Shown here: in pieces, positions 17,504 to 26,586 of the stretch
How positions within the stretch are numbered: the first letter of the stretch is position 1
Layout: every line of letters starts with the position of its first letter
Assembly (NCBI GenBank): GCA_021532125.1
Contig: JADYUX010000001.1
Location: forward strand, 1-64,000
Origin: Arcanobacterium haemolyticum
Lineage (GTDB): Bacteria > Actinomycetota > Actinomycetes > Actinomycetales > Actinomycetaceae
Length of the DNA stretch: 64,000 nucleotides
Reading direction: 5' to 3'
Notes under the pieces: generated by a model
What the model was told of the DNA's origin: nothing
The model's database searches: none
What the model saw: the letters and a program-made list of their open reading frames with translations, nothing else
Made by a program: the position numbers and the translations under genes

Positions 17504-18433
17504 TCAGCGGAAAACGCCATCTCGCATGATGTCGAGGGCACGCTCCAAATCCTGCGGATATGACGACGAGAATTCCACCCATTCCCCCGATGCTGGGTGC
17601 GTGAATCCTAGCCGGCAGGCGTGGAGCCACTGCCGGGTGAGGCCCAGCTTGGCTGAGAGTCCCGGATCGGCGCCGTACATGTCGTCGCCGACGCACGGAT
17701 GACCCGTAGCAGACATATGGACACGAATCTGGTGTGTACGCCCCGTTTCCAAGTGAACTTCCACGAGAGTTCCGCCAGCCATTGCTTCACGAGTCTCGTA
17801 ATGCGTCACGGAATGGCGCCCGTCCTGGCGGATACCCATTTTCCACTGGTGGCGGTAATCCCGGCCAATCGGCGCGTCGATCGTCCCCGCTGTGGGGTCA
17901 GGATGCCCCTGGACGAGAGCATGATAGATCTTTTCCACCGTTCGGTCACGGAAGGCCTGCTTGAGCACCGAATACGCCCATTCCGACTTCGCGACAACCA
18001 TGCAGCCCGAGGTTCCCACATCGAGGCGGTGCACGATGCCCTTCCGCTCAGGTGGGCCCGACGTCGTCAATTTGACGCCTTGGTTCATGAGCGCGCCGAG
18101 GACATCTGGACCCTCGAAATTCAGCGACGGATGCGCCGCAAAACCAGCAGGTTTATCGACGACGACGATGTCCTCGTCCTCGTAGATCAACGGAATATCC
18201 GTATCGCCAGCTACCGGCGTCACAGACGGAGGCTCAGGAACCTCAACCTCAAGGATCTGCCCACCGGCTACTCGATCCGATTTGCCGACGAGGGCACCAT
18301 CCACTGCAACCCCACCCGACTCGACCGTCTTTGCAGCCACAGCCCGGGAAAGCCCCGTCAGTTTAGCGACGACGACATCGACACGCTCGCCCGCAAATCC
18401 ATCGGGGATGGGATAGTAACGACGATCAGCCAC
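17504..18433 (-). CDS. RluD-family 23S rRNA pseudouridine synthase
   Basis: Isomerises uridines in 23S rRNA. The 309-residue protein has an N-terminal S4 domain (about 14-60) and the RluA/RluD catalytic domain with GIVHRLDVGTSG carrying the catalytic Asp, LETGRTHQIRVHM and GDDMYG. The AAGGAG site abuts an ATG at 18439 with no spacing but is six bases from GTG at 18433, so the GTG is the likelier start. The gene overlaps the end of lspA, the usual lspA-rluD pairing. Confidence 0.92.
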   Translation of the reverse strand: MADRRYYPIPDGFAGERVDVVVAKLTGLSRAVAAKTVESGGVAVDGALVGKSDRVAGGQILEVEVPEPPSVTPVAGDTDIPLIYEDEDIVVVDKPAGFAAHPSLNFEGPDVLGALMNQGVKLTTSGPPERKGIVHRLDVGTSGCMVVAKSEWAYSVLKQAFRDRTVEKIYHALVQGHPDPTAGTIDAPIGRDYRHQWKMGIRQDGRHSVTHYETREAMAGGTLVEVHLETGRTHQIRVHMSATGHPCVGDDMYGADPGLSAKLGLTRQWLHACRLGFTHPASGEWVEFSSSYPQDLERALDIMRDGVFR

Positions 18434-19007
18434 GAGCATCTCCTTCAACGCGAGCGGGAACATCGTCGTCGACACGGGAGACGGTTTCAGCGAGGTCCGG
18501 CTGGACTGCGGCCTCAGCAGGCTTCTCATCCGCCACGAACGGGACGCCGCGTAGCGACATAGCCAGCAGAACGACGATCGCGACAAAAAGAACGATGTCC
18601 GCCACATTGCCGACGAAGAAATCTCCATAAGCAAGAAAATCAACGACGTGCCCGCGGCCAAAACCAGGCTCACGTATGAGGCGATCGATGAGATTCCCAG
18701 CAGCTCCACCCCAGACTGCGCCAAGTGTCACTGCGTAGCCGAAGGATGTCGTCTTTGCCATCCACACCGGTAAGGCCAGCACCACGCCCGTGGCAATAAT
18801 TGTGAAAACCCACGTGGAATTAACTCCGAGAGAGAATGCAGCACCCGGGTTAAAAATCAATTCCACACCAAAAAAATGACCGATGAGGTCGGTCCGCCCC
18901 TTCCCGGGAAGTGCCGTCAACGCCCACTGCTTCGTGGCTTGGTCGAGCCCCACGAGAAGAAGACCACACAAGAGTCCAGAAAGAACAAACCTCACCCGAC
19001 GGGTCAT
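18426..19007 (-). CDS. lspA: lipoprotein signal peptidase
   Basis: Aspartyl membrane protease (signal peptidase II) that removes signal peptides from prolipoproteins such as the ZnuA encoded here. The 193-residue protein has four membrane segments, FNPGAAFS, and the two catalytic Asp motifs GGAAGNLIDR and FVGNVADI. A charged C-terminal tail of about 40 residues follows. AAGGAG lies five bases before the ATG. Confidence 0.95.
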   Translation of the reverse strand: MTRRVRFVLSGLLCGLLLVGLDQATKQWALTALPGKGRTDLIGHFFGVELIFNPGAAFSLGVNSTWVFTIIATGVVLALPVWMAKTTSFGYAVTLGAVWGGAAGNLIDRLIREPGFGRGHVVDFLAYGDFFVGNVADIVLFVAIVVLLAMSLRGVPFVADEKPAEAAVQPDLAETVSRVDDDVPARVEGDARG

Positions 19008-19023
19008 GTCACTCCTTACACAA

Positions 19024-19053
19024 ATCGGCGGCAGTCATAAGACTACCGCCGAT
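19024..19053 (-). terminator. hairpin between divIVA and lspA
   Basis: ATCGGCGG (19024-19031) plus AGTC pairs with GACT plus CCGCCGAT (to 19053) around an ATAA loop, with one C-A mismatch. The minus-strand tail is TTTGTG, so termination is probably partial and lspA may also be read from upstream. Confidence 0.5.
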
Positions 19054-19069
19054 CCGTTACTTAGCTCGT

Positions 19070-19645
19070 TCAGTTCTGAGAGCCCTCGCCCGGCGTCGAA
19101 CCAGTCTCGACGTTCGAGAGGAGCGACTCGAGGTAGCTCTTGAGGCGCGTACGGTAATCGCGCTCGAAATCGCGAAGCTCGGAAATCTTGCGCTCAAGGA
19201 GACCGCGCTCCTGCTCAAGCTGAGCAAGCGTGCGGTTGTACTGATCCTGAGCATCCTTGACGAGCTTCTCGCTCTTCTCCTGAGCCTCAGCAACGATACG
19301 CTCGCCCTCGAGCTTGCCTTCGTTGATGTGCTTGTCATGGAGTTCCTGAGCCAGGAGGAGCATGCCAGTGGCAGCCTCAGACTCGGAAGGCGACGAAGCA
19401 AAAGCCGTGGTGGAAGATGCCGAATCCGGCTTCTCCTCAGTGGCTGCACCCTGAGCGCCTTCTGCGCGGGCCTTCGCAGCCTTAAGCTCGTTTTCGAGAG
19501 CCGCCTTGTCCTTCGTCAGCTGGGCAATCGTTTCGGCGACCTCGTCGAGGAAAAAATCGACCTCGTCCTGGTCATAGCCCTCACTGACAGACTTCGGCTC
19601 CTTGAAGCGCATGTTGACAACATCATGTTCAGTTAGCAGCGCCAT
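19070..19645 (-). CDS. divIVA: DivIVA/Wag31 polar growth and cell-division protein
   Basis: Coiled-coil scaffold that marks cell poles and directs wall growth in actinobacteria. The 191-residue protein has the membrane-binding N-terminal domain (LTEHDVVNMRFKEPK, then SEGYDQDEVDFFLDEV), a first coiled coil (to about 60), a Ser/Ala-rich linker (65-92) and a long C-terminal coiled coil (about 95-175). AGAGGTG precedes the ATG. It ends the dcw cluster. Confidence 0.95.
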   Translation of the reverse strand: MALLTEHDVVNMRFKEPKSVSEGYDQDEVDFFLDEVAETIAQLTKDKAALENELKAAKARAEGAQGAATEEKPDSASSTTAFASSPSESEAATGMLLLAQELHDKHINEGKLEGERIVAEAQEKSEKLVKDAQDQYNRTLAQLEQERGLLERKISELRDFERDYRTRLKSYLESLLSNVETGSTPGEGSQN

Positions 19646-19761
19646 AAGTTTTCACCTCTGTGATTCGGTCGAATGAGTGATATGCAGTGCACAAGCACTA
19701 CCTACAGAAGAAGATTACCCGAAAATGATCGAGACATTAACATATTCCAGATTCAACACGC

Positions 19762-20055
19762 TCATTGCAAGGCTAGAGTGGCAAAAACACGATGCAAAAT
19801 TTGTACCGCAATGAAGAGGATTAAGAATCCTACATCCAGCTGGATTGCACCTAACCGCAATGGTGGAACAAAACGATTAAGAAGCCTCAATGGTGGATCT
19901 GTCAGCTTATAGACAATGTTTGCTACAACAAGCATTCCACCCGTAGGCGACCAATCACGAGCCGTTGAACCGACGATATCGAAAATGACACGCCCCAAAA
20001 GAACAAAGGTATAAAGCGTGCAGATGAGTGCCAGAACTTGGAAAAGAAGATGCAT
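19762..20055 (-). CDS. YggT-family membrane protein
   Basis: A 97-residue YggT family protein with two membrane segments (about 2-27 and 73-95) and the conserved VYKLTDPPLRLLNRFVPPLR loop between them. Its place between sepF and divIVA is conserved in actinobacteria; it is thought to have a membrane or osmotic role in division but no activity is known. Its ATG lies 2 bases after the sepF stop, so translation is probably coupled. Confidence 0.92.
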   Translation of the reverse strand: MHLLFQVLALICTLYTFVLLGRVIFDIVGSTARDWSPTGGMLVVANIVYKLTDPPLRLLNRFVPPLRLGAIQLDVGFLILFIAVQILHRVFATLALQ

Positions 20056-20057
20056 CT

Positions 20058-20471
20058 TTAGAAAGCGTCAGTATCCTCAGTCCGCTGCGTTTCCATCTTG
20101 ACCGCGCGCGGAGTCATGAGCAGGACATCGTTGGAAATCTGGTTGAGCTGGCCGTGAAGGCCGTAGCACACACCAAGAGCAAAATCGACGATACGGTTAC
20201 GCGCCACTTCCTCAGCACCCGACAGGTTGAGGATGACTGGCGTTCCCTCACGGAACTGGTCAGCAAAGCCCTTGACATCCTTGAAGGTACGCGGCCAAAC
20301 TGTGACGATCCTCGCAACCTCGGGCTCAGGCTCCACGGATCGAATCGGGCTGACATATGGGGCCTCTTCAGGCTCCTCAGTTTCGTCGTCCCAGTATTCA
20401 TCGACGATGTTCTCGTCGTCGTATTCGTCGGTCAATGTTGCCTTGTCGACAATCCGCTGGAACATTCCCAT
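20058..20471 (-). CDS. sepF: SepF, membrane anchor for FtsZ
   Basis: Tethers FtsZ to the membrane; in actinobacteria, which lack FtsA, SepF is the main anchor. The 137-residue protein has an amphipathic N-terminal helix (MFQRIVDKATL), an acidic linker (EYDDENIVDEYWDDETEEPE) and the globular domain (VWPRTFKDVKGFADQF, PVILNLSG, RIVDFALGVCYGLHG). The ATG at 20471 lies six bases after AAAGGA; the TTG at 20477 touches that site and is rejected. Confidence 0.95.
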   Translation of the reverse strand: MGMFQRIVDKATLTDEYDDENIVDEYWDDETEEPEEAPYVSPIRSVEPEPEVARIVTVWPRTFKDVKGFADQFREGTPVILNLSGAEEVARNRIVDFALGVCYGLHGQLNQISNDVLLMTPRAVKMETQRTEDTDAF

Positions 20472-20532
20472 GATCAATCCTTTGCTGGTTCACGTGCCAC
20501 GTTCTGAACTCACGGTATGCGAGAAAATTGCC

Positions 20533-21345
20533 CTACCTGTCGAAGCTACCCGGGCGTGTCGCAACCTGGACGATTCCCACAAAACGCCCTGCCTGACTAC
20601 CTCGGGCAGTCGAGCGTCTGTGAGAGAAATAGTCGTCACGTTCGTAGGTGCATCGTGCAAGGTCACGAATGTTTCTCACACCGGCACGCTTGAGTTGTCC
20701 TCGCAGTCCAGCTTGAAGATCGATGGCCGGAGTTCCCCAGGACGTCTCACTTGCGCAACCAGGGACACGTTCGTGCGCCTCAGCACGCATGGAATCGGGC
20801 ACCTCGTAGCACTTCCCGCAAATCGATGGGCCTATGACTGCCACGAGATCAGCGAGGGCCTCCTCCCGGGTCAATTCTCCGTGGTCCACCGCCCGGCCGA
20901 CGAGCTCGCTCACAGCTTCCTCAGCTATCCCAGCTAGCATTCCGGCGCGTCCCACATGGATTGCAGCACCCCGCGGTCTTGTTCGCGAGGCGAGAAGGAG
21001 AGGAACGCAATCAGCCACCATGACGCACGCAGCAGCGATCTGCGCATCCGCTGACGAATCCCCTTGTTTTTCCGTTAGGTCGACAATGAGGCCATCACAG
21101 CCATCGCACACCGCGCCTGGAATCGCATCACGAATGGTTGCACCGTGCACCTGGTTCATCCACGCCGGATCGCATCCCAGCTCAGCCGCTATGAGCGCAC
21201 GGTTCGCCTCGACCGCAGATGGAGCATCGCCCACGTGAAAACCGAGGTTAAGACCGCCATATTCTCCCTGCGATAAACCACCCCACCGCGAGGTGTATCC
21301 CAATCGCACATACGGCGTTAAGCTCACCCAGTCCACAAGACTCAT
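20533..21345 (-). CDS. pgeF: purine nucleoside phosphorylase / laccase-domain protein
   Basis: YfiH/PgeF family, 270 residues. Family members act as purine nucleoside phosphorylase or adenosine deaminase, or as an editing enzyme for peptidoglycan precursors. Metal-site motifs are WMNQVHGATI, a Cys in VMVADCVPLLL, and AAIHVGRAGML where most members have VHAGWRG. The ATG at 21345 has a TAGCCT hexamer 7 bases upstream. The yggS gene that usually lies between this gene and sepF is missing. Confidence 0.9.
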   Translation of the reverse strand: MSLVDWVSLTPYVRLGYTSRWGGLSQGEYGGLNLGFHVGDAPSAVEANRALIAAELGCDPAWMNQVHGATIRDAIPGAVCDGCDGLIVDLTEKQGDSSADAQIAAACVMVADCVPLLLASRTRPRGAAIHVGRAGMLAGIAEEAVSELVGRAVDHGELTREEALADLVAVIGPSICGKCYEVPDSMRAEAHERVPGCASETSWGTPAIDLQAGLRGQLKRAGVRNIRDLARCTYERDDYFSHRRSTARGSQAGRFVGIVQVATRPGSFDR

Positions 21346-21352
21346 ACATCCC

Positions 21353-21358
21353 AGGCTA
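21353..21358 (-). promoter_or_regulatory. -10 element of pgeF, leaderless candidate
   Basis: TAGCCT on the minus strand with 7 bases to the ATG at 21345 and no ribosome-binding site between. It lies just after the ftsZ terminator hairpin, so pgeF likely needs its own promoter. Confidence 0.4.
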
Positions 21359-21414
21359 CCGCGCCTGTCGATTCTCGGAACCACATGCGCGCCCACACAC
21401 GGATGCCACAAACA

Positions 21415-21442
21415 GGGGCGGCCAGCTTACGCTGGCCGCCCC
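21415..21442 (-). terminator. ftsZ terminator hairpin
   Basis: Perfect 12-bp GC-rich stem (GGGGCGGCCAGC / GCTGGCCGCCCC) with a TTAC loop, beginning 26 bases after the ftsZ stop. The minus-strand tail is TGTTTGTGG. Confidence 0.8.
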
Positions 21443-21468
21443 GAAGTCGATCGCTAGATCAGGACAGA

Positions 21469-22662
21469 TCAGTTCTCATCAAAAATGAAGCTGATGTCGT
21501 TATCGAACGTGCTTGGCTTCTTCTCTGGAAGCGGCGGAATGAAGTCCGGAACGGAACGCGGAGGCTCAGCCACTGGGTGAATCGGCGAAGCGATATCCCC
21601 CTGAACGACCGGAGGAACTGCCGCAGGGGCTTCCTCAACGGCCGGCTGCTGAGCAGGAGCAGGCTGAGCAGCGTGGCGCGGGCCGGAATTCTGCGTGTAG
21701 TTAGGGAGACGCTCCTCCGACTCGTCGAAGCCAGCAGCGACGATCGTCACGCGCACCTCGTCGCCCAACGACTCGTCGATAATCTGACCAAAGATGATGT
21801 TGGCGTTCGGATCCACAGACTCCTTGACAAGCCGCGTAGCAGAATCGAGTTCTTTCAGAGTGAAGTTGGCTCCAGCCTGGAAGGAGATGAGGACACCGCG
21901 AGCGCCATCGATACGCGCTTCGAGCAACGGCGACGAAATAGCGTTTTCGGTAGCAACCATTGCGCGATCCTCGCCGGAGGCCGAACCGATACCCATGAGT
22001 GCCGTACCGGCATCCTCCATGATGGCCTTGACGTCCGCAAAGTCGAGGTTGACGAGGCCGGGGATCGTGATGAGATCGGAGATTCCCTTGACGCCGTTGC
22101 GGAGGACTTCATCAGCTAGGCGGTACGCCTCGAGCACCGAGAGGTTTTCCGTTGCGATCTCGAGGAGACGATCGTTAGGAATAACGATGAGGGTATCGAC
22201 TTCCTTGCGGAGGTTCTCAATGCCTGTCGTGGCGTTGTTGGCGCGCTGCACACCCTCGAACTCGAAGGGGCGCGTCACGACACCGACTGTGAGAGCGCCG
22301 GATTCTCGGGCAGCACGTGCGACGATCGGCGCCGCTCCTGTTCCGGTGCCACCGCCTTCGCCGGCGGTCACAAAGACCATGTCGGCACCTTCGACGGCGG
22401 ATTCGATGAGTTCGAGCGACTGCTCAGCGGCAGCCTTGCCGATAGCCGGGTCAGCGCCAGCGCCAAGTCCACGAGACACCTCGCGGCCGATATCGATCTT
22501 GACGCACTCATCTGAGGTGGCCATGATCGACTGGGCGTCAGTATTCACTGCAATGAATTCGACCCCTGCGAGGCCATCTTCAATCATGCGGTTGATGGCG
22601 TTCACGCCGCCGCCGCCAACACCAACGACCTTGATGTTTGCGGTCTTGTTGAGCTCGGTCAT
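21469..22662 (-). CDS. ftsZ: cell division GTPase FtsZ
   Basis: Tubulin-like GTPase forming the Z-ring. The 397-residue protein carries [16 protein letters not shown], the signature [13 protein letters not shown], and the catalytic T7 loop [12 protein letters not shown] Pro/Ala-rich linker (about 318-375) leads to a tail in which VPDFIPPLP lies about 20 residues before the end rather than terminally; the chain closes with [21 protein letters not shown] precedes the ATG. A TTGTGT-N17-TACCTT promoter lies upstream. Confidence 0.98.
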   Translation of the reverse strand: MTELNKTANIKVVGVGGGGVNAINRMIEDGLAGVEFIAVNTDAQSIMATSDECVKIDIGREVSRGLGAGADPAIGKAAAEQSLELIESAVEGADMVFVTAGEGGGTGTGAAPIVARAARESGALTVGVVTRPFEFEGVQRANNATTGIENLRKEVDTLIVIPNDRLLEIATENLSVLEAYRLADEVLRNGVKGISDLITIPGLVNLDFADVKAIMEDAGTALMGIGSASGEDRAMVATENAISSPLLEARIDGARGVLISFQAGANFTLKELDSATRLVKESVDPNANIIFGQIIDESLGDEVRVTIVAAGFDESEERLPNYTQNSGPRHAAQPAPAQQPAVEEAPAAVPPVVQGDIASPIHPVAEPPRSVPDFIPPLPEKKPSTFDNDISFIFDEN

Positions 22663-22679
22663 GACTCTCCTCTATAAAC

Positions 22680-22696
22680 CTCAAGTAGAACTTGAG
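22680..22696 (-). other. small hairpin in the ftsZ leader
   Basis: CTCAAGT-AGA-ACTTGAG, a perfect 7-bp inverted repeat with a 3-base loop, 18 bases before the ftsZ start codon. It could modulate translation or be a protein-binding site. Confidence 0.5.
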
Positions 22697-22721
22697 GGAA
22701 TATGCGTTCGACTTCGCGGAA

Positions 22722-22750
22722 AAGGTAGAGGTTTCTCCGTGCACACACAA
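22722..22750 (-). promoter_or_regulatory. candidate ftsZ promoter
   Basis: Minus strand TTGTGT (22745-22750) and TACCTT (22722-22727) with a 17-base spacer, inside the 189-base ftsQ-ftsZ gap. Gives ftsZ expression independent of the long upstream operon. Confidence 0.45.
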
Positions 22751-22851
22751 CGTCATTCGGGGCGTGTCGCGCAAGTGCTGGAAATATGACAGCTCTCGCC
22801 GTCGCGAGAGCCACTCCCGCCCGCTACACCACCCCTATCGAGGTCACGGCG

Positions 22852-24105
22852 TCACTGAGAAATCGGGTGATTAGGTGCAGAAACGTCGTAGTACGACGCC
22901 GGCTGAGAGAGCAGAACTTTGAGCACGCGGGCCTTCGTGTCGAGATCCGTTGCATCACCCCACAGGACTTCCGCGCCGCTTGTCAGATTGAGGCGCACCT
23001 GGAGGTTTTCATCCACCTTGACTGAGGCGACGAGGGCACGAGTATCAGCGTCCACAGCTCCGAGTACATGAAGCATCGATGTCACTTCAGCGCCGCTGAC
23101 TTCCTGACCCGCGTTAATCTCCAATTGAGGAAGTGCTTCAGCCTGAATGCCAAGCTGAACTCCGTCTTCGTCGACAGGGCTACACGCACCGTCAACGATA
23201 AGGCACGCCACTGGCGTACGCAGCGTGAGCGCAACCGTCAGCCCCTTGGGGAGATCTCGGCTCACATCAACGCTCTTAATCAAGGGGATCGCAGACCGGA
23301 GTTCATCTTCCACGGCGCCGGTATTGATACGCAGCACCGATGTACCTTCGTTGCCTGCGACGATTCCCGTGACCGTCTCGGGAGCAAGCTGCGATCCTTC
23401 CGTACCTTCGACCCGCACACGGTCGAGCGAGAGTCCGAAGATCGGAGAGAACAAAAAGACCCACACGAGACATACGACGAGGCCCACACTTGCGGCCGTG
23501 TAACCGCCGCGTTTCATCCAGATGCGACGACGTTCAGCGCGCCGTTCGCGCCGCCGCTGCTCCAAGTCGCTCGGCTGCGTCTCATCGCGGATCTCTCGCC
23601 GCCAGCTCTCGTATAGACGAGCCGGCTCGAGCTCATCGGCATCTCGCGACGTGACCGCTTTCTCTGCACGCTCTGATGGGAGAGGCGTATCGCCCGATAC
23701 CTCCTCGATCTTTCCGCGCCCAGCCGATAAGAGAGAAAGAGGACGACGAATTCGCGAGAGCACCGACGATGCGCCGTCCCGGTGTCCGCCAGATCGGCCA
23801 ACCTCACCCACGCCTTCCTCGCGGTGGTCAGCCGAGGCCGAAACATCTTGTTGCACCGGCGATGCAGCGGCACGAGACCGCGGGAAACGCTCACCCTGAT
23901 TCCCTCGCACCGGGGCATGGGACTCGTCGTCAACGTGCGTGGCGAAATTACGGGGATCGGCGATCGCCTCAGCCTCGCTCGGACTCAGGGCAGCCGTTGC
24001 CGCCTCGTCCTGAGGAAGCGCAAAGGAGTGCGGCTGGCCTCCCCCACTTCGTGGGGCCGGTTCGCCAAGCGGTCGAGGCGTTCGGGGTTGACGAGGTGGC
24101 CTCAT
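22852..24105 (-). CDS. ftsQ: cell division protein FtsQ
   Basis: Bitopic divisome protein linking early and late division proteins. The 417-residue chain has an unusually long, low-complexity cytoplasmic N-terminus (about 200 residues, rich in Arg, Ser, Glu), a basic stretch, one membrane segment (about 201-224), a POTRA domain (SLDRVRVEGTEGSQLAPETV) and the FtsQ domain. Its first four bases overlap the murC stop. Confidence 0.93.
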   Translation of the reverse strand: MRPPRQPRTPRPLGEPAPRSGGGQPHSFALPQDEAATAALSPSEAEAIADPRNFATHVDDESHAPVRGNQGERFPRSRAAASPVQQDVSASADHREEGVGEVGRSGGHRDGASSVLSRIRRPLSLLSAGRGKIEEVSGDTPLPSERAEKAVTSRDADELEPARLYESWRREIRDETQPSDLEQRRRERRAERRRIWMKRGGYTAASVGLVVCLVWVFLFSPIFGLSLDRVRVEGTEGSQLAPETVTGIVAGNEGTSVLRINTGAVEDELRSAIPLIKSVDVSRDLPKGLTVALTLRTPVACLIVDGACSPVDEDGVQLGIQAEALPQLEINAGQEVSGAEVTSMLHVLGAVDADTRALVASVKVDENLQVRLNLTSGAEVLWGDATDLDTKARVLKVLLSQPASYYDVSAPNHPISQ

Positions 24106-25481
24106 GCGTGCGCAAGCTCCTCAAGAATAAACGGGCCGAGCTCCGTAACGTCTCCCGCTCCTATCGTGAGGATAAGATCCCCAGGACGAGCGAGAGAAGC
24201 GACAAGACGAGCCGCCTCCACCTTGTCCCGAACGAAACGGCCTCGCCTCATCGTCGCAGTAATAAGGTCGCCCTCGACGAGGGGATCAACGTCTTCGCGA
24301 GCCGCATAGACGCCCGTCACAACAGCCTCGTCGGCAAGGTCAAGTGCGTCGCCAAACTCGCGCGCAAAATTCTTCGTCCGGGAGTACAAATGCGGTTGAA
24401 ACAGGGCGAGTACCCGGCCGTTCCCCGCTCTCTCCCGTGCGGCTTTCAACGTTGCAGCAACCTCGGTGGGGTGATGCGCATAGTCGTCAATGACCGTGAC
24501 ACCCTCACAGATGCCACGCTCTTCGAAACGCCTACCTGTCCCCTGGAAATCACCCAAGGCGCGAGCAATCTCGACTCCATCAGCCCCGAGCTCACGCGCG
24601 GCGAGCCAAGCTCCCGCGGCATTGAGAAGGTTATAAGCGCCAACAACGCTCATCTCAACATCGACGTCCTCACCCCTCCAGGCGAAGCGACCCCGCGCAC
24701 GTCCAGCATCGTGGCTCTCATTCGTCACGAGGAGATGCCCCTCGTACGTACCAGCGCGGGTGTCCAATCCAGGATTCCGCCCGTACGAAGCCACACGGAT
24801 GCCTTCATCGAGGGCCGCCAAGCCCAGGCGAGCGGCTCCATCGTCGTCCCCACACACAATCAGCAGACCGCCCGCCACGAGGCAACGGCTGAACTCAAGG
24901 AAAGCCTCTTCAAAAGCTTCGCGCGTCCCGTAATGATCCAGGTGATCCGGCTCCACATTCGTCAGAACCTCAACGCGCGGCAGGTAATTAAGGAAGGAAC
25001 CATCGGATTCATCGGCCTCTGCCACAAAGACGCTGCCCGTGCCCAGGTGAGCCCCGGCTCCCAGGCCACGAATCGAGCCACCGATAGCCCACGACGGATC
25101 TGCCCCCGTACTCGCGAGTGCCGTGGCAAGCATCGCCGACGTCGTCGTTTTCCCATGTGCGCCAGCCACGGCCACGAAATCCCTGCCGTGCGCCGCAAGA
25201 GCAAGCGCCTGCGAACGGTGGAGGACGCGCTGGCCGCGAGAACGCGCCACCGCAAGCTCCGGATTCTCGTCGCGAATCGCTGAGGAAACGACGACGATCG
25301 CGTCCGGATCGACGTGGTTCGCATCATGGCCGATATAGACAGTGATCCCGATACTTTCCAGATGATCGGTCACGCTTGACGCCTTCGCATCCGAACCCGC
25401 AACGTCGGCGCCTTCACGCAAGAGGAGTTCAGCGATGACCGACATCCCAGCTCCGCCGATCCCAATAAAGTGGAACTTCAT
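24102..25481 (-). CDS. murC: UDP-N-acetylmuramate--L-alanine ligase
   Basis: First amino-acid addition in peptidoglycan precursor synthesis. The 459-residue Mur ligase begins KFHFIGIGGAGMSVIAELLL, has the ATP loop VAGAHGKTTTSAM (about 110-122), EADESDGSFL and the C-terminal DDYAHHPTEVAATLKAA. It overlaps murG and ftsQ by 4 bases each. Confidence 0.97.
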   Translation of the reverse strand: MKFHFIGIGGAGMSVIAELLLREGADVAGSDAKASSVTDHLESIGITVYIGHDANHVDPDAIVVVSSAIRDENPELAVARSRGQRVLHRSQALALAAHGRDFVAVAGAHGKTTTSAMLATALASTGADPSWAIGGSIRGLGAGAHLGTGSVFVAEADESDGSFLNYLPRVEVLTNVEPDHLDHYGTREAFEEAFLEFSRCLVAGGLLIVCGDDDGAARLGLAALDEGIRVASYGRNPGLDTRAGTYEGHLLVTNESHDAGRARGRFAWRGEDVDVEMSVVGAYNLLNAAGAWLAARELGADGVEIARALGDFQGTGRRFEERGICEGVTVIDDYAHHPTEVAATLKAARERAGNGRVLALFQPHLYSRTKNFAREFGDALDLADEAVVTGVYAAREDVDPLVEGDLITATMRRGRFVRDKVEAARLVASLARPGDLILTIGAGDVTELGPFILEELAHA

Positions 25482-26584
25482 GCCCGAGCTACCTCCCTGA
25501 CAAGATGGGCCAACTTCGTCGCACCGTCGATCGGGCCGACGCTCCGAGCAGCCTCCCCCATCGAGACCAGTTCAGAACTGCGGAGCAGAGGAACAATCTC
25601 CTCGCGCACTGTTGCCGGCGAAAAATCTCGGTCGCGTACCAAGCGCGCGCCTCCCACCCGAAGTACGTCAGAGGCATTGAGTTCCTGTTCACCATTTCCA
25701 ATGGGGAGTGGAACGAAAAACGCGGGGAGGCCGAGTGCGCTGAGCTCGGCGACAGTTCCGGCTCCCGAACGCGCCACGACGAGATCCGCCACAGCGTAGG
25801 CGTCCTCCATCGTCACGAGGTAATCCAGCACGTGATAATCCGGGAGGGACTGCGTGAGGCGACGAACCTCGTCGTCTTTCCCTCGGCCCGTGAGGTGAAG
25901 AACCTGGATGCCCGCGAGAGCATCAAGCGAGGACGTCATGACCTCATTGAGGTGCTGCGCGCCAAGCGAACCACCTGTGACAACAAGCGTCGTCTTCGCC
26001 GGGTCTAGGCCAAGCCGCGCAGCCGCCTGAGAACGAGCAGCTCCGGCATCGCGCACCCGAGCGCCCGCGAGCTTGGCAATCGGCTCCCGCAGCGGAAGGC
26101 CAACTGCCCGAGTCACTCCCTTGCGAGCCTGGAGAGGCGTCGAAGTGAAGGTCAAACCAACCGCGGCAGCAAATGTTGCGCCATACCGATTAGCCAAACC
26201 TGGCTTCGCATTCTGCTCGTGAATGACGACCGGAACCGAACGTCGGCGAGCGGCAGCATAGATCGGAGTCGACGCGAAGCCACCAAAACCCACGGCGACT
26301 TGCGCACCTGCGTCGTCGAGAATCGTGCCTGCTTGCGCCACCGCCTTCGCGTACCGCGACGGGAACGTCAACATGTCCACACCGGGGCGACGAGGAAACG
26401 GGACCCGCTCGATCGTACGCAGCTCAAAGCCCGCACCCGGAACGAGATCGGCCTCCAAGCCCTCGCGCGTACCCACGCATACGACGTGAGCGCCCAGTTC
26501 GCGAAGCTCGCGTGCCGTAGCCAGAAGCGGATTGACATGACCAGCCGTGCCGCCTCCAGCAAGAACAATGTTGAGACTCTCCAC
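25478..26584 (-). CDS. murG: GlcNAc transferase making lipid II
   Basis: Adds GlcNAc to lipid I at the inner membrane face. The 368-residue GT-B enzyme has LAGGGTAGHVNPLLATA at the N-terminus, VGFGGFASTPIYAAARR, VIHEQNAKPGLANR and LVVARSGAGTVAEL in the UDP-GlcNAc site. The GTG at 26584 follows AAAGGA and lies 2 bases after the ftsW stop; the longer upstream frame lies within ftsW and is rejected. Confidence 0.96.
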   Translation of the reverse strand: MESLNIVLAGGGTAGHVNPLLATARELRELGAHVVCVGTREGLEADLVPGAGFELRTIERVPFPRRPGVDMLTFPSRYAKAVAQAGTILDDAGAQVAVGFGGFASTPIYAAARRRSVPVVIHEQNAKPGLANRYGATFAAAVGLTFTSTPLQARKGVTRAVGLPLREPIAKLAGARVRDAGAARSQAAARLGLDPAKTTLVVTGGSLGAQHLNEVMTSSLDALAGIQVLHLTGRGKDDEVRRLTQSLPDYHVLDYLVTMEDAYAVADLVVARSGAGTVAELSALGLPAFFVPLPIGNGEQELNASDVLRVGGARLVRDRDFSPATVREEIVPLLRSSELVSMGEAARSVGPIDGATKLAHLVREVARA

Positions 26585-26586
26585 TT

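Noticed and set aside
22680-22696. CTCAAGT/ACTTGAG inverted repeat before ftsZ as a second HAIR element
   Set aside because: The half-sites are in the opposite order and only 3 bases apart; HspR needs CTTGAG-type half-sites with a 7-base spacer. Treated as a simple hairpin.
23676-25283. 535-codon plus-strand frame across ftsQ and murC
   Set aside because: It crosses two well-supported minus-strand genes and resembles no protein family.
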